NCBI GenBank assembly: GCA_947259065.1
Contig: CAMYLH010000009.1
Location: 1 to 35,280 of the forward strand
Origin: an uncultured Desulfobacterales bacterium
GTDB lineage: Bacteria > Desulfobacterota > Desulfobacteria > Desulfobacterales > JAFDCJ01
Direction: 5' to 3'
Length of the DNA: 35,280 bases
This document shows positions 18,338-28,177 of this stretch, one piece after another (the stretch's first letter is position 1; every line of letters begins with the position of its first letter). A model generated the notes under the pieces. It worked only from the letters and a program-made list of their open reading frames with translations. It ran no database searches and had not been told where the DNA came from. The position numbers and the translations under genes were made by a program.

Positions 18338-19165
18338 TCACACTTTCTCACAAGCGGCGCCTCTGGCTAGTCTATTTACGATCCTTTGCAGCTCTCCGGC
18401 ATTATTGGAAAAAATCCATTCAACACCCCGGTTGATCTCCCGGAACAGGCAGTTTCTTGACGCGGGATATCCGGTGCCCACACCTTGTCCTTTTTTACGA
18501 TGCTTTGCTAATTTTTCACTATTTAATAGGAGATAGTGCCCGGCGACGCCGCAGAGATCCTTTTCTAAAGCCATCTCACTGAGTTGATCCATGTTCAGTG
18601 TTGCAATGGGGATTAGCGTGGAGGCCGGCACGAAAGTGATCAGATCGAACATTTGGGGCGTAAGGGACATCAGATGGTAGTCCATGCGCGGTTCAAGGGA
18701 AGAAAAACAATCCTTGAAAATATTATTCTGACGTTCAGGATCCGGATAGGTTTCGGCTTTTATTTCGATCATCAAATGCAGCTTTTTACCATATCTTCCA
18801 ATTACTTGCGCGAGTGATGGAACCGCTCGACACCGTGATTTCAACTCGTCTCGGGTCACTTCGCCGATCGATAAATCAATTCCGAATACCCGCTTGAGGT
18901 CCGGATCATGAATGATCACTGGGTGAAGGTCCTTTGTCCAGCGGACGTCAAATTCAATTCCCCATATACCTTTCTCAAAAGCCAGGTCGAAGGCTTCGAT
19001 GGTATTTTCATAAATCCTGCTGTTGTCGTGCTCGCCGCGATGAGATACGATTTTGCAAGCCTTTAACCGGTCATAGCCTGGAAATGGTTGCGGCCATAGC
19101 CTAAAGAAAAAATCAATGCAGTTAATCAGCACGCTTTCGAAAATCTTGGGGAGTTCTGTTATCAT
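18338..19165 (-). CDS. glycerophosphodiester phosphodiesterase family protein
   Basis: IVSHRGEHDN...ENTIEAFDLAFEKGIWGIEFDVRWTKDLHPVIIHDPDLKRVFG. Confidence 0.88.
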   Translation of the reverse strand: MITELPKIFESVLINCIDFFFRLWPQPFPGYDRLKACKIVSHRGEHDNSRIYENTIEAFDLAFEKGIWGIEFDVRWTKDLHPVIIHDPDLKRVFGIDLSIGEVTRDELKSRCRAVPSLAQVIGRYGKKLHLMIEIKAETYPDPERQNNIFKDCFSSLEPRMDYHLMSLTPQMFDLITFVPASTLIPIATLNMDQLSEMALEKDLCGVAGHYLLLNSEKLAKHRKKGQGVGTGYPASRNCLFREINRGVEWIFSNNAGELQRIVNRLARGAACEKV

Positions 19166-19372
19166 ACAACCACAACTTGTAAATCTGCCGCAAATGCTAA
19201 TTATTAATTCGTAACGATATCAAGATTTTCAATTTTTGTGTTTTCGTGGTAAAAAATCCCCGGAACCGTTAAATTTACCTAACAATTAAACGTCTAGTTC
19301 GTGATATCCAAAGACCTATACAACACCGATGAAATCGGCGCAAGTATGTTCCGGCTTGAGGTGAGGTGAATC

Positions 19373-21269
19373 ATGCGAAATGGTCGTAAATCGGAGTGGC
19401 AAAATAAAATTGTAAATCCGGCGCAGGTAATGAAAAAGCTCGAACCCGGAATGAGTATCTTCCTTGGCACCGGCGTCGGTGAGCCCAGAACGCTGGTTAA
19501 ACACCTGATGTCTACCGATTCGGCCCATCTTAAGGATCTCGAATTGATCCAGCTGGTTAGTCTTGGGGATGCCATATCCGTGGAAGCATTAAACACCAAT
19601 GCCTACCGGCTGAAAACGTTCTTTTCAGGTTGGGTAGCCGGTGAGGCCATCACGGCCGGACAGGTGGATTTGATCCCGAGCAGTTTTTCCCGGATTCCCA
19701 AATATATCGAATCCGGAAGAATCCGGATTGATGTGGCGTTTATCCAGATTACACCGCCCGACGAAGCCGGATATTGCAGCCTCGGTGTGGCAGTCGATGT
19801 TTCGCGCCAGGCCATGGAACAGGCATCTTTGGTCGTCGGCGAAATCAACTTCGATATTCCGACGACTTTCGGTGATACATTTGTTCATGTGTCGGATTTT
19901 GATTATCTTGTCCGTTCCACCGAAAAGCCGATCTATTTTTGCCGCTGGCCGGTGGACGACATTTTTGACCAGGTAGCAGCCAACGTAGCTTCCGTTATTG
20001 AAGACGGCAGTTGTCTTGCTTTTTCGCCCGGCCCTTTGTTCGAAGCTTTGAGCCGGCATTTGGTACGCAAACAAAACCTTGGTATCCACACGCCTTTTTT
20101 CACTGATGCGGTAATGGATATCGTCAAAAGTGGCGCCGCTACCAACCGGCAAAAGAAAATTTTCAGAGGTAAATCCTTGACCTCCTATGCCTTTGGCACG
20201 CCGGATTTGATGACCTGGCTGAACCGCAACCCCCTGGTGGAATTTCAGGGTATCGACAAAGTGTTTACTCCGGCTCAGATCGGCCAGAATCCCGGCTTTG
20301 TCGCCGTGCTGCCGGCACGCAAGGTGGGGCCGCATTGCACTGCATTTTGGCAAAGGCAACGTAACAGCCGGCCCGGGTGACATTATCGACCTTTTTCATG
20401 GAGCCGAGTTGTCCCGAGGAGGAATGACTATTTTTGGTTTGCCGAGCCGGAATCGAGACCACAAACCGAATATCCTGATTTCCGTTGAGGATTTTCCCAA
20501 TCAATTGAGCCTTCGCGAATCAGTGGATATGGTCATTTCCGAATACGGCGTTGCCAGCCTGAGCGGACGCACGGTGCGGGAACGCGCCCAGGCTTTAATT
20601 GAAATCGCACATCCGGATGACCGCTTAAACCTTGTACATCAGGCCAAAAAAGAAAAGATCATTTATCCAGACCAAATTTTTCTGGCAGAATCCGCTCACC
20701 TCTATCCGGCAGAAATTAACGTCCAGCATACCTTCAAGGGCGATTTGAAGGTGCGCTTCCGGGCCATTAAACCTTCCGACGAGGAAGAAATGCGCCGCCT
20801 TTTTTATCGGTTCTCCGACCAATCGGTTTATTACCGGTATTTTGCCCCCATAAAGACGATGCCCCATTCAAAGATGCAGGGCTATGTCAATATTGATTTC
20901 AGCCGGGCAATGTCTATTGTCGGTGTCGTCGGGGAGCCCGGTCAGGGCCATATCATTGCGGAAGCCAGATTTATAAAGGATCAGAAGCGCCCTCTGGCAG
21001 ATGTTGCATTTGTAGTGGATGAACAATACCAGGGTAAGGGCATCGCGACATATTTATATAGAATGCTAATCCGGCTGGCCAAAGATCGGGGAATCCAGGG
21101 ACTAACGGCCGACGTCTTGGCCTCAAACATAGGCATGATGAAAGTCTTCGAGAAAGGAGAAACTACGGTCACGGCCAAGTTAGACTGTGGAGTATACCAC
21201 TTGAGCATTCCCCTTGATGCCGAACAATCAGCTATCAAACCCGGGTTGAGTGATTTTAGCCGAAAATAA
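19373..21269 (+). pseudogene. acetyl-CoA hydrolase/transferase - GNAT acetyltransferase fusion, split by an apparent frameshift
   Basis: ORF 19373-20380 gives the N-terminal CoA-transferase part up to FVAVLPARKV; ORF from 20298 continues in the +1 frame with GRIALHFGKGNVTAGPGDIIDLFHGAELSRGGMTIFGLPSRNRD... then GNAT VRFRAIKPSDEEEMRRLFYRFSDQSVYYRYF. Junction near 20328. Confidence 0.85.
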
Positions 21270-21271
21270 AC

Positions 21272-21375
21272 TACCCCACTGCAAGCAACGGGGTATCAAT
21301 CGGAAAATTTTAGTCGCGCCCCAAGGGGCGGGGAATTAAACCCTCGTCCGCCGCGGATTAAACCCAACCCGAGGG
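21272..21375. repeat. composite palindromic intergenic element
   Basis: TACCCCactgcaagcaacGGGGTA (21272-21295), perfect CGCCCCAAGGGGCG (21317-21330), CCCTCG/CGAGGG (21341-21346 / 21370-21375), direct repeat ATTAAACCC (21335, 21357). Confidence 0.65.
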
Positions 21376-21411
21376 CATTACGCCTCTTATAATTGGAGAC
21401 ATTAAAAAAAA

Positions 21412-22212
21412 ATGGGCCGATCAGCACAGCATATTAAACGTAAAGTCCAGGTCAACGTTCCCTTTAGAATGCTCTATGATACCTATCTGGACCGATTTCT
21501 AAAATATGCTTTGAACCCGGAAATCGGTATCGATGCGGCGGCTCTGGATCGTTTTGACTTTGCAGATTTCAAACGCATCGGCAAAATATTGCATGATCAC
21601 TCGCTTTCCGTCACCCTCCACGGCCCGTTCATCGATCTGTCGGCCGGATCCACCGATCCGGCAGTAAGGGCCCTGACCCGAAATCGCTTCGAACAGTTAC
21701 TGAAACTGGTGCCCGTCTTCAAACCCATAACGGTCGTCTGCCATGCGGGTTATGATTGGAAACGCTATGGCTATTTCAAGGCGCAATGGATAGAAAATTG
21801 CCTGGAAACCTGGTCATGGCTTGCAAACGGTTTAAATGAGATGGGAGCCGGATTGATGCTCGAAAATGTATATGAGAAGGATCCCCAGAATATACGCGTC
21901 CTCCTTGATCGCCTTAAAAACCTCAATGTCGGCTTTTGCCTGGACTGCGGCCATTTATCCGCATTCGGAAACTCCGATCTTAAGGGATGGCTGCAGTCGC
22001 TAGGCCCGTATATCAGACAACTTCATCTTCATGACAACCACGGCAGCAATGATGAGCATCTGGCAATAGGGCTTGGAACCATCGAATTTAAACTCTTGTT
22101 CAACTATTTGAAGTCAAATAATATTTCGCCCCCTATAATCACCCTCGAACCCCACCGGGAAGAAGATTTGTGGCCAAGTTTAGAGTATCTCGCAGGGATA
22201 TGGCCCTGGTAG
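21412..22212 (+). CDS. sugar phosphate isomerase/epimerase-like TIM-barrel protein (AP endonuclease family 2 / xylose isomerase-like)
   Basis: SVTLHGPFIDLSAGSTDPAVR, VVCHAGYDW, MLENVYEKDP, FCLDCGHLSAFG, QLHLHDNHGSNDEHLAIGLGTIEF, ITLEPHREED metal-site pattern. Confidence 0.8.
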   Translation: MGRSAQHIKRKVQVNVPFRMLYDTYLDRFLKYALNPEIGIDAAALDRFDFADFKRIGKILHDHSLSVTLHGPFIDLSAGSTDPAVRALTRNRFEQLLKLVPVFKPITVVCHAGYDWKRYGYFKAQWIENCLETWSWLANGLNEMGAGLMLENVYEKDPQNIRVLLDRLKNLNVGFCLDCGHLSAFGNSDLKGWLQSLGPYIRQLHLHDNHGSNDEHLAIGLGTIEFKLLFNYLKSNNISPPIITLEPHREEDLWPSLEYLAGIWPW

Positions 22213-22345
22213 ATGACGACAACCGAAGTCCTGGCAGTCGGAGAATCAGCGACGTTATAATGACAAAAATTGAGCATGGAATGACGATCATCCATTTTAA
22301 CTGATACATATTCAGATCTTTTTCTATCGTTTCCATAACCTCCTG

Positions 22346-23998
22346 TTGTTAATAATATCAACTTATCAGCATTTTTATTGCACGATTCCGGTTAAAATTC
22401 TCGAATCCCTTGAATTCTTGGAATCTATTGCAGGGAAATATTCACTAAAGCTGGGCCAAAAAATGCCGATAAAAACCGTATATCGTTGTGCTGATCCATC
22501 TAATTCAAACCAACTTCAGGTAGAGATCATGACAGAAATAAATCGGGAAGAAAAAGACTCGAACGCAATATCCGCGGATGTTCCACTGGAAGCAAAAACC
22601 ATGGTCATGTCCCGCACAGAGGAAAAAATAATCGGACCTCGGCTGGTCTGCACAACAGCCTCGGGCGAAAGTAGAATCTACCCGCTCAAGGAAACCAAGC
22701 TTGTCATCGGGCGCTCTGTGGAGGCCGATATCAATCTGCTTGATCCTTTGATCTCCCGTAAGCACTGTGTGATTGAAAACACGCAAGACGGATTTATCCT
22801 TAGAAATGTAAGCACAACTAACCCGCTGTTATTAAATGATAAACCAGTAACCGAAAAACGACTTTACACCGGAGATCAAATAAGGATCGGTTCTGCGACG
22901 CTGGCATTTATTTCAGATCGAGCCCAGGATGAAAAAAAACTGGATACCAAAATGCTATCCCAGGCTAAAAATTCGAGATGGGGTATGTGGTTTGTCGTAT
23001 CTTTGCTGATTATTTTGGTGGGATATTTATCTTATTTTAAGGCCTATACGCCCTTAAAAGTCAACTGGGCGCTATCCGCCGTTTCCAAACAGATCAAATT
23101 GGGAAAATACCTGTCGGCACAAAATTCCCTAAAACATCTATTAGACCTGAATCTATCTGCGGAGCACAGGGACCAGGCGAAGGAACTTCTGACTGAGTCA
23201 ACCCTGGCCATTATTCAGCAAAGGGCTCAAACCGAAGACCTCCATGCGGTGATTGAATATTTGAAGACATACCTGGTGGAATATGGTGCCGGCAAAGAAT
23301 CGGAAGTTCTCTGGGATCGGCTGGATTATTATCGTTTAACACAGGCACAACGTCTTGAATTGGCCACGGACTTCCAGCCGGCCCTAAGGCAATATGCATC
23401 CATTAAAGAAGACAGCATTTATTTCGAAGAAGCACACAAGGCCATAGGGCGAATTTGGTTGGCCCACCAGAAACGACCTCGTAAAGATCAAACACTGGCA
23501 CAGCTTTTAAAGGAGGCTGAAACCCATTTTCGAGCTCAGCGTTATCTCAAACCGGTGAATCAAAATGCCTATCTTCTCTATCAAGCTGCCCTGACACTGG
23601 AACCCGGAAATGGGCTGGCGCTGAAACGCATCGGCCAGATGAAGTCTTTTTACCGTGAAAACGGTGAAAAGTATTTTTTACAAGGAAATTGGCCTCGGGC
23701 TCTATCTTATTTTGAACGCTATTATTTGATCGATACCGAGACCAAAGAAATAAATCATAAAATGATAATTTGCCGGGAAAAATTGACAGAGGCCAGGGTG
23801 TTGAACCAAGAAGCCGGGTCTGCTAAAACTTCATCAGAAAAAATGGTGAAGGGAAAAAAGAATAACCATCTTGAGCAGACCGAAAAGAAGGAAGAAATCA
23901 AGCGGTTGTTGGAAGAGTCGGGGACCGAAAGTACCTGGATCATGAAATACCTTTTCGAGGACCAGCAGGGTGAAATCGAATCCGAAAAACCCTGGTGA
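22346..23998 (+). CDS. FHA domain protein with one TM helix and a TPR-like C-terminal region
   Basis: FHA core LVIGRSVEADINLLDPLISRKHCVIENTQDGFILRNVSTTNPLLLNDKPV; TM WFVVSLLIILVGYLSYF; alpha-helical TPR-like repeats after it; true start possibly ATG at 22529. Confidence 0.85.
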   Translation: MLIISTYQHFYCTIPVKILESLEFLESIAGKYSLKLGQKMPIKTVYRCADPSNSNQLQVEIMTEINREEKDSNAISADVPLEAKTMVMSRTEEKIIGPRLVCTTASGESRIYPLKETKLVIGRSVEADINLLDPLISRKHCVIENTQDGFILRNVSTTNPLLLNDKPVTEKRLYTGDQIRIGSATLAFISDRAQDEKKLDTKMLSQAKNSRWGMWFVVSLLIILVGYLSYFKAYTPLKVNWALSAVSKQIKLGKYLSAQNSLKHLLDLNLSAEHRDQAKELLTESTLAIIQQRAQTEDLHAVIEYLKTYLVEYGAGKESEVLWDRLDYYRLTQAQRLELATDFQPALRQYASIKEDSIYFEEAHKAIGRIWLAHQKRPRKDQTLAQLLKEAETHFRAQRYLKPVNQNAYLLYQAALTLEPGNGLALKRIGQMKSFYRENGEKYFLQGNWPRALSYFERYYLIDTETKEINHKMIICREKLTEARVLNQEAGSAKTSSEKMVKGKKNNHLEQTEKKEEIKRLLEESGTESTWIMKYLFEDQQGEIESEKPW

Positions 23999-24010
23999 TT
24001 CAAGGCTTGA

Positions 24011-25525
24011 ATGAAAAACGTTATTTTCGCAGTAATATTAGGCTTATTTATTCTCACGGGGAACACATCCTGTATGCTTCGGATGCTCCAACCTCCGCCT
24101 GCCCCGGCAGTACTTGAGGAAGATCAGCTTCCAACCAAAATCGCTATATTACCCTTTGATAACCAAACAGCCAATCCTGAAGCCGGTGACCTTGTCCGCA
24201 AGATGTTTTATAATTTTTTCAGTTCATTGAATTACCTGGACCTTGAGCCGTATGTCATCGACGATAACCTGAAAATCAATCATCTATATGCCGAAATAAT
24301 CGCCGGGGAAGATATTTCGCCGCAAAAACTGGGCCAGTTGCTGGGAGTGGATGCCGTTATTTACGGAGAGGTTCTCAGTCTGGGTAAAACGTATGCCCTC
24401 TTATATTCCGACAATCAGGCCGGACTCAAAGCACGGATGGTTCGATGCAATTCGGGTCAGGTACTGTGGCAGCTCAAACACACCATCCATTTAGAGGAAG
24501 GGGATTTGCCCATAAGCCCCATCGGGTTGGCGACGACTGTCGTCAAAACTGCTATCAGTCATCACCAGGCCTCTCATATGAAAGCAGCTGCTGAGTTGTG
24601 CATGCAGATGGTCGCGACAATCCCGAACCCGCCCGCGGTCAGCGAGGCGCCGCCTAAAATTCAAGCCCTGGTTCATAACGGCGCCGGCAAGCTGGTTCAA
24701 CCGGGGGAATATCTGAAAGTGGCAATGATCGGCGAAGAAAACCAAATCGCCAGCTGGAGCGTTCCGCCACTTATCGAGAGCCTCCCCATGAAAGAGAAAC
24801 GGCCGGGTGTCTACATCGGCGCCTATCGCATTAAAGACCGGGATCGATTGCCCCATGGTCGAATGGTTGGATATCTCAGGGCAGAATCAGGTGTGGGCAG
24901 CCAATGGATAGATACCCTGGGTCCGGTCAAGATCGGTAAACCCACTGTGCTGCCGGCCGTGATAACCACCGATTATGTGTTGGATATCGAAAAAAGCCCG
25001 TATCTTGTCAAAGATGCGTTGGTGGTTAAACCCGATGCCAAGCTCACCATAAATGCGGGAACGGTGATATGGTTTAACAGCCTTGGAATGATTGTGAAAG
25101 GTGAATTACAAATTTTAGGGACCAGAGATGATCCGGTCCGTTTGTCCAGTCTGAGCATGACAAGCTGGAAAGGCATCATTTTGGACCGCAGCCAATCCGA
25201 TAATAAAATCAGCTTTTGCACGATATCCAATGCAGAATTTGGCTTCAGAGCGTCTCATTCAAATATCTCCATTCATAACAGCCGGTTTCAGGACAATGAC
25301 TGGGGCATCGCAATGGAAGAATGCAAGGCTGAGATTTTAAACAGTTTAGTTCGAACATCGACAAAATCAGGGATTGCAGCCCGCAAGACTCAGCTTTTGA
25401 TCAAGGGTTCCATTATTACAGAAAACAGTTCCGGAGGGATTTTACTGGAAAACAGCCAGGTCCGAATCGCGCAGAATAATATACTGAACAATGGCGGCTG
25501 GGAGATCAAAGTTCTCGACGGCTAA
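24011..25525 (+). CDS. putative lipoprotein: GNA1162/CsgG-like N-terminal domain plus right-handed beta-helix C-terminal domain
   Basis: signal MKNVIFAVILGLFILTGNTSC; KIAILPFDNQTANPEAGDLVRKMFYNFF, LGVDAVIYGEVLSLG; C-terminal GTVIWFNSLGMIVKGELQILGTRDDPVRLSS and repeated N-S-x beta-helix rungs; may continue in another frame to 25613. Confidence 0.75.
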   Translation: MKNVIFAVILGLFILTGNTSCMLRMLQPPPAPAVLEEDQLPTKIAILPFDNQTANPEAGDLVRKMFYNFFSSLNYLDLEPYVIDDNLKINHLYAEIIAGEDISPQKLGQLLGVDAVIYGEVLSLGKTYALLYSDNQAGLKARMVRCNSGQVLWQLKHTIHLEEGDLPISPIGLATTVVKTAISHHQASHMKAAAELCMQMVATIPNPPAVSEAPPKIQALVHNGAGKLVQPGEYLKVAMIGEENQIASWSVPPLIESLPMKEKRPGVYIGAYRIKDRDRLPHGRMVGYLRAESGVGSQWIDTLGPVKIGKPTVLPAVITTDYVLDIEKSPYLVKDALVVKPDAKLTINAGTVIWFNSLGMIVKGELQILGTRDDPVRLSSLSMTSWKGIILDRSQSDNKISFCTISNAEFGFRASHSNISIHNSRFQDNDWGIAMEECKAEILNSLVRTSTKSGIAARKTQLLIKGSIITENSSGGILLENSQVRIAQNNILNNGGWEIKVLDG

Positions 25526-25596
25526 TGAAATTCCCGCCGGAAATAAGATCATCGGCCCCGTCGCCATTCAACCGACTTTAAAAGAACCGATTGAGT

Positions 25597-26067
25597 TTAA
25601 GATTTTGGAATGATATGTTTCTCCAACCAAGCGTCCAGATCCTTGAGCACCCGTCTTCGCTGATCCTTAGCTTCATTGTAGATCTCGTGATACAGTCCAT
25701 CATAGACATGCAGGGTTTTGTCATCGAGGTTCAGTACTTTATAAAATTTTAAGGAGAAGCGGGCACTCACCAAATGATCGTCACCAGCCACCTGCAGCAA
25801 AATCGGAAGCGTCAAACCTGAAGCCTGTGCATGCACGGTTTCCATAGCGGCTAATAATTCGGTGAATAAGCGCGCGCTGACACGGTCGTGCACCCGGGGG
25901 TCGCTTTCATAGGCACTGACCACCTTCGGATCGTGACTGACTTTGCTGGCATCCAGTCCATTTCCCATGGTCAATCCCGGCCAGATGGCGGACATCAATG
26001 ATCCAAGTACCCTTTTTACACTGGGAATTTCAATAACCATTCCAAGAGCAGGCGATGAGGCAATCAC
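25597..26067 (-). pseudogene. N-terminally truncated alpha/beta hydrolase (monoacylglycerol lipase / serine aminopeptidase S33-like)
   Basis: starts mid-domain at GVIASSPALG; catalytic Asp (VAGDDHLVS) and His (GLYHEIYNE) present but the nucleophile-containing N-terminal half absent; in-frame stop just upstream (..TAA ATT AAG CAG GAT TTT TTT GAC GGG GTG ATT). Confidence 0.75.
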
Positions 26068-26097
26068 CCCGTCAAAAAATCCTGCTTAATTTAGGGC

Positions 26098-27801
26098 TTA
26101 GTTGTTATTCGGGTTCTCTCTCCCCAGAGCCTTGTAACACTCGGCCGCAAAATGCACCGCCTCTTTTACATCCTGAAATCCAAGGAAATGGGACAAAGCA
26201 TTCTCAAATTCTCCCAGGTTCATCAGGCTGACTCCCATACAAATGTTAAGCTGGGGATCTTCCGGAAAATGGGATAGTCCTTGGGACAGGATATGACATG
26301 ATTCACGGTAGGCGCCCTTTTTCTGGGACAAAATACCGAGTCCCAGATATGCCCTGGCATTGGGATAATACGTCAATGAGCGCCGGTACAATTTTTCAGC
26401 AATGCTGTCTTTGTGTCTTATGGCACCGATTTGGCTATAATCGCCATGATTGAAAGTCATGGCAAGCCTGGAACAAAAACTCGCGTGCAACGGATAGAGG
26501 TCTTCTCTGTCTATTAACTGAAGTGCTTCAGCAAATTCTGGAAGTTTTTCATAAAAAGCCGATCTCAAATTTTGTCCGAAATCGAGTATCATTTCCTGCG
26601 TTAAATCTGGATCGGTCTCAAAATACATGATGTCTTCCGTCCGATTTAGCCAGATATCATCGGTAACCCCCAGACGATGTTTGAAATCCTCATAAAGCCG
26701 GGTTCCCGGGAAAATGTCGAGAATATAGAAAATGGCGCTCAGCGGTTTGATATCTTCGATCAGCGCAATGGTTTCATCTATAGTTTTTCGACTTTCCTGC
26801 GGACAACCGTAAATGAAGTAGGCGCGTGCCATGATACCGTAGTATTGGGTCAGGGAAAAGGCATTTTGGATCTTGGCATTGGTGATTTTTTTTTGAAGAA
26901 ACTTTCTTATTTTTTCCGATCCGCTTTCGACGCCGTAGCTGATCTGAATACAGCCGGCTTTTCTCATCCAGTAAAGGATCTCTTCGCTGACATAATCCAC
27001 GCGGGATATGGCGTTCCAGGTGATATCCAGCTCTTTTTCAATAATTCTTTTACATATATCAATCACCCGTTTCTTGTCGATCGTAAAGGTGTCATCTGAA
27101 AAATAAAAAAAACGGGAGCCTTTTCGATACAGCCGTTCGATTTGATTAACAAAGTAGTCAGCTGAGTGAAAGCGGACATGGCTTCCCCAAAATTGGGGAG
27201 ATCCGCAAAAATTACATTTTCCGGCACAACCACGAGTCAACGACAGGTGCTGATATGAAAAATATTTGGCAGGAACGGGCAAATCATCAAGGCAGCCGAT
27301 GGCTTCGGCTGCCTGCGTCCGGACGGCCTGGCCGTCTTTTCGAAACGCAATTCCATTAATGGTCTCAAGCCCCTGGGTACGATCGGACTCAATGTAATGA
27401 ATTAAATTTAAAAATGTGTACTCCCCCTCGCCGATGACCACATAATCAATCTCGCGAAAATGGGTTAGAAAATGGTCCCATAAAAATGTGGCCCCAATGC
27501 CGCCGAACACGATGGTTGCGCGGGGGTCGATCTGTTTGGCAATTCTGGCAATTTCGATGCCGCCCCAGCGGTTGGCATGCAGGATGGAAAAGCCGATCAC
27601 ATCAGGCTTTTCCGCCTTCAGCACCTCACTGATTTTATGGGGCCTCGTATTGATGTTGTGCCAGTTTAAAATCTCGACATCATATTGATGTTCCTTCAAA
27701 ACAGAGGCCACATAATACACCCCCAGCGGCACGGCCCGCACATCTTCGGCCGTACGCACCCGGTTTTCGAGAAAATAGGGATATACCAGCAGGATTTTCA
27801 T
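26098..27801 (-). CDS. B12-binding-like domain radical SAM protein with C-terminal TPR
   Basis: MKILLVYPYF start at 27801; CAGKCNFC (CxxxCxxC) cluster motif; VFGGIGATF and VIGEGEYTFLNL; TPR-like C-terminus AYLGLGILSQKKGAYRESCHILSQGL. Confidence 0.88.
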   Translation of the reverse strand: MKILLVYPYFLENRVRTAEDVRAVPLGVYYVASVLKEHQYDVEILNWHNINTRPHKISEVLKAEKPDVIGFSILHANRWGGIEIARIAKQIDPRATIVFGGIGATFLWDHFLTHFREIDYVVIGEGEYTFLNLIHYIESDRTQGLETINGIAFRKDGQAVRTQAAEAIGCLDDLPVPAKYFSYQHLSLTRGCAGKCNFCGSPQFWGSHVRFHSADYFVNQIERLYRKGSRFFYFSDDTFTIDKKRVIDICKRIIEKELDITWNAISRVDYVSEEILYWMRKAGCIQISYGVESGSEKIRKFLQKKITNAKIQNAFSLTQYYGIMARAYFIYGCPQESRKTIDETIALIEDIKPLSAIFYILDIFPGTRLYEDFKHRLGVTDDIWLNRTEDIMYFETDPDLTQEMILDFGQNLRSAFYEKLPEFAEALQLIDREDLYPLHASFCSRLAMTFNHGDYSQIGAIRHKDSIAEKLYRRSLTYYPNARAYLGLGILSQKKGAYRESCHILSQGLSHFPEDPQLNICMGVSLMNLGEFENALSHFLGFQDVKEAVHFAAECYKALGRENPNNN

Positions 27802-28177
27802 AACAAAAAATTTGGCATTTGAACGCCTGTCTGTCAAGGGTCTGATATTGAATTTAAGATGCAGCGTAACATAATCTCCATTTTTCAGTGAGATAATTCT
27901 TCAGATTGGCTTTACAAATAAGACATCGGCGGTTTTGTAGATGTCACAGGTGCGTCGTTACCGGTTATTTGATGTAGAACGATGGCGCTGGCTTTTCAGG
28001 TCGGATTCTGTTACTGTGCCCGCCATTGTATTTATTAAATAAATAGCCTATACATTTAATGGACGTCGAGTTTAATAAAATCAACAATCAAAACAAATTC
28101 AACCAGTTAAGAAATTCCTGGATTTTATCGGGGATTCTGATGCCTAAAATCAGAAAGGGATAATTCATAATATCAGT

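Noticed and set aside
19625-20383. 252-aa minus-strand ORF
   Set aside because: Antisense shadow of the acyl-CoA hydrolase/transferase reading frame, no domain signal
20298-20400. Programmed ribosomal frameshift in the hydrolase-GNAT gene
   Set aside because: No slippery heptamer or downstream structure evident and codons appear to be missing relative to the expected family sequence; deletion or sequence error is simpler
21412-22212. Specific assignment as cobamide-remodelling CbiR
   Set aside because: The TIM-barrel family is consistent but I could not confirm CbiR-specific motifs by eye; kept as a generic isomerase/epimerase-like protein
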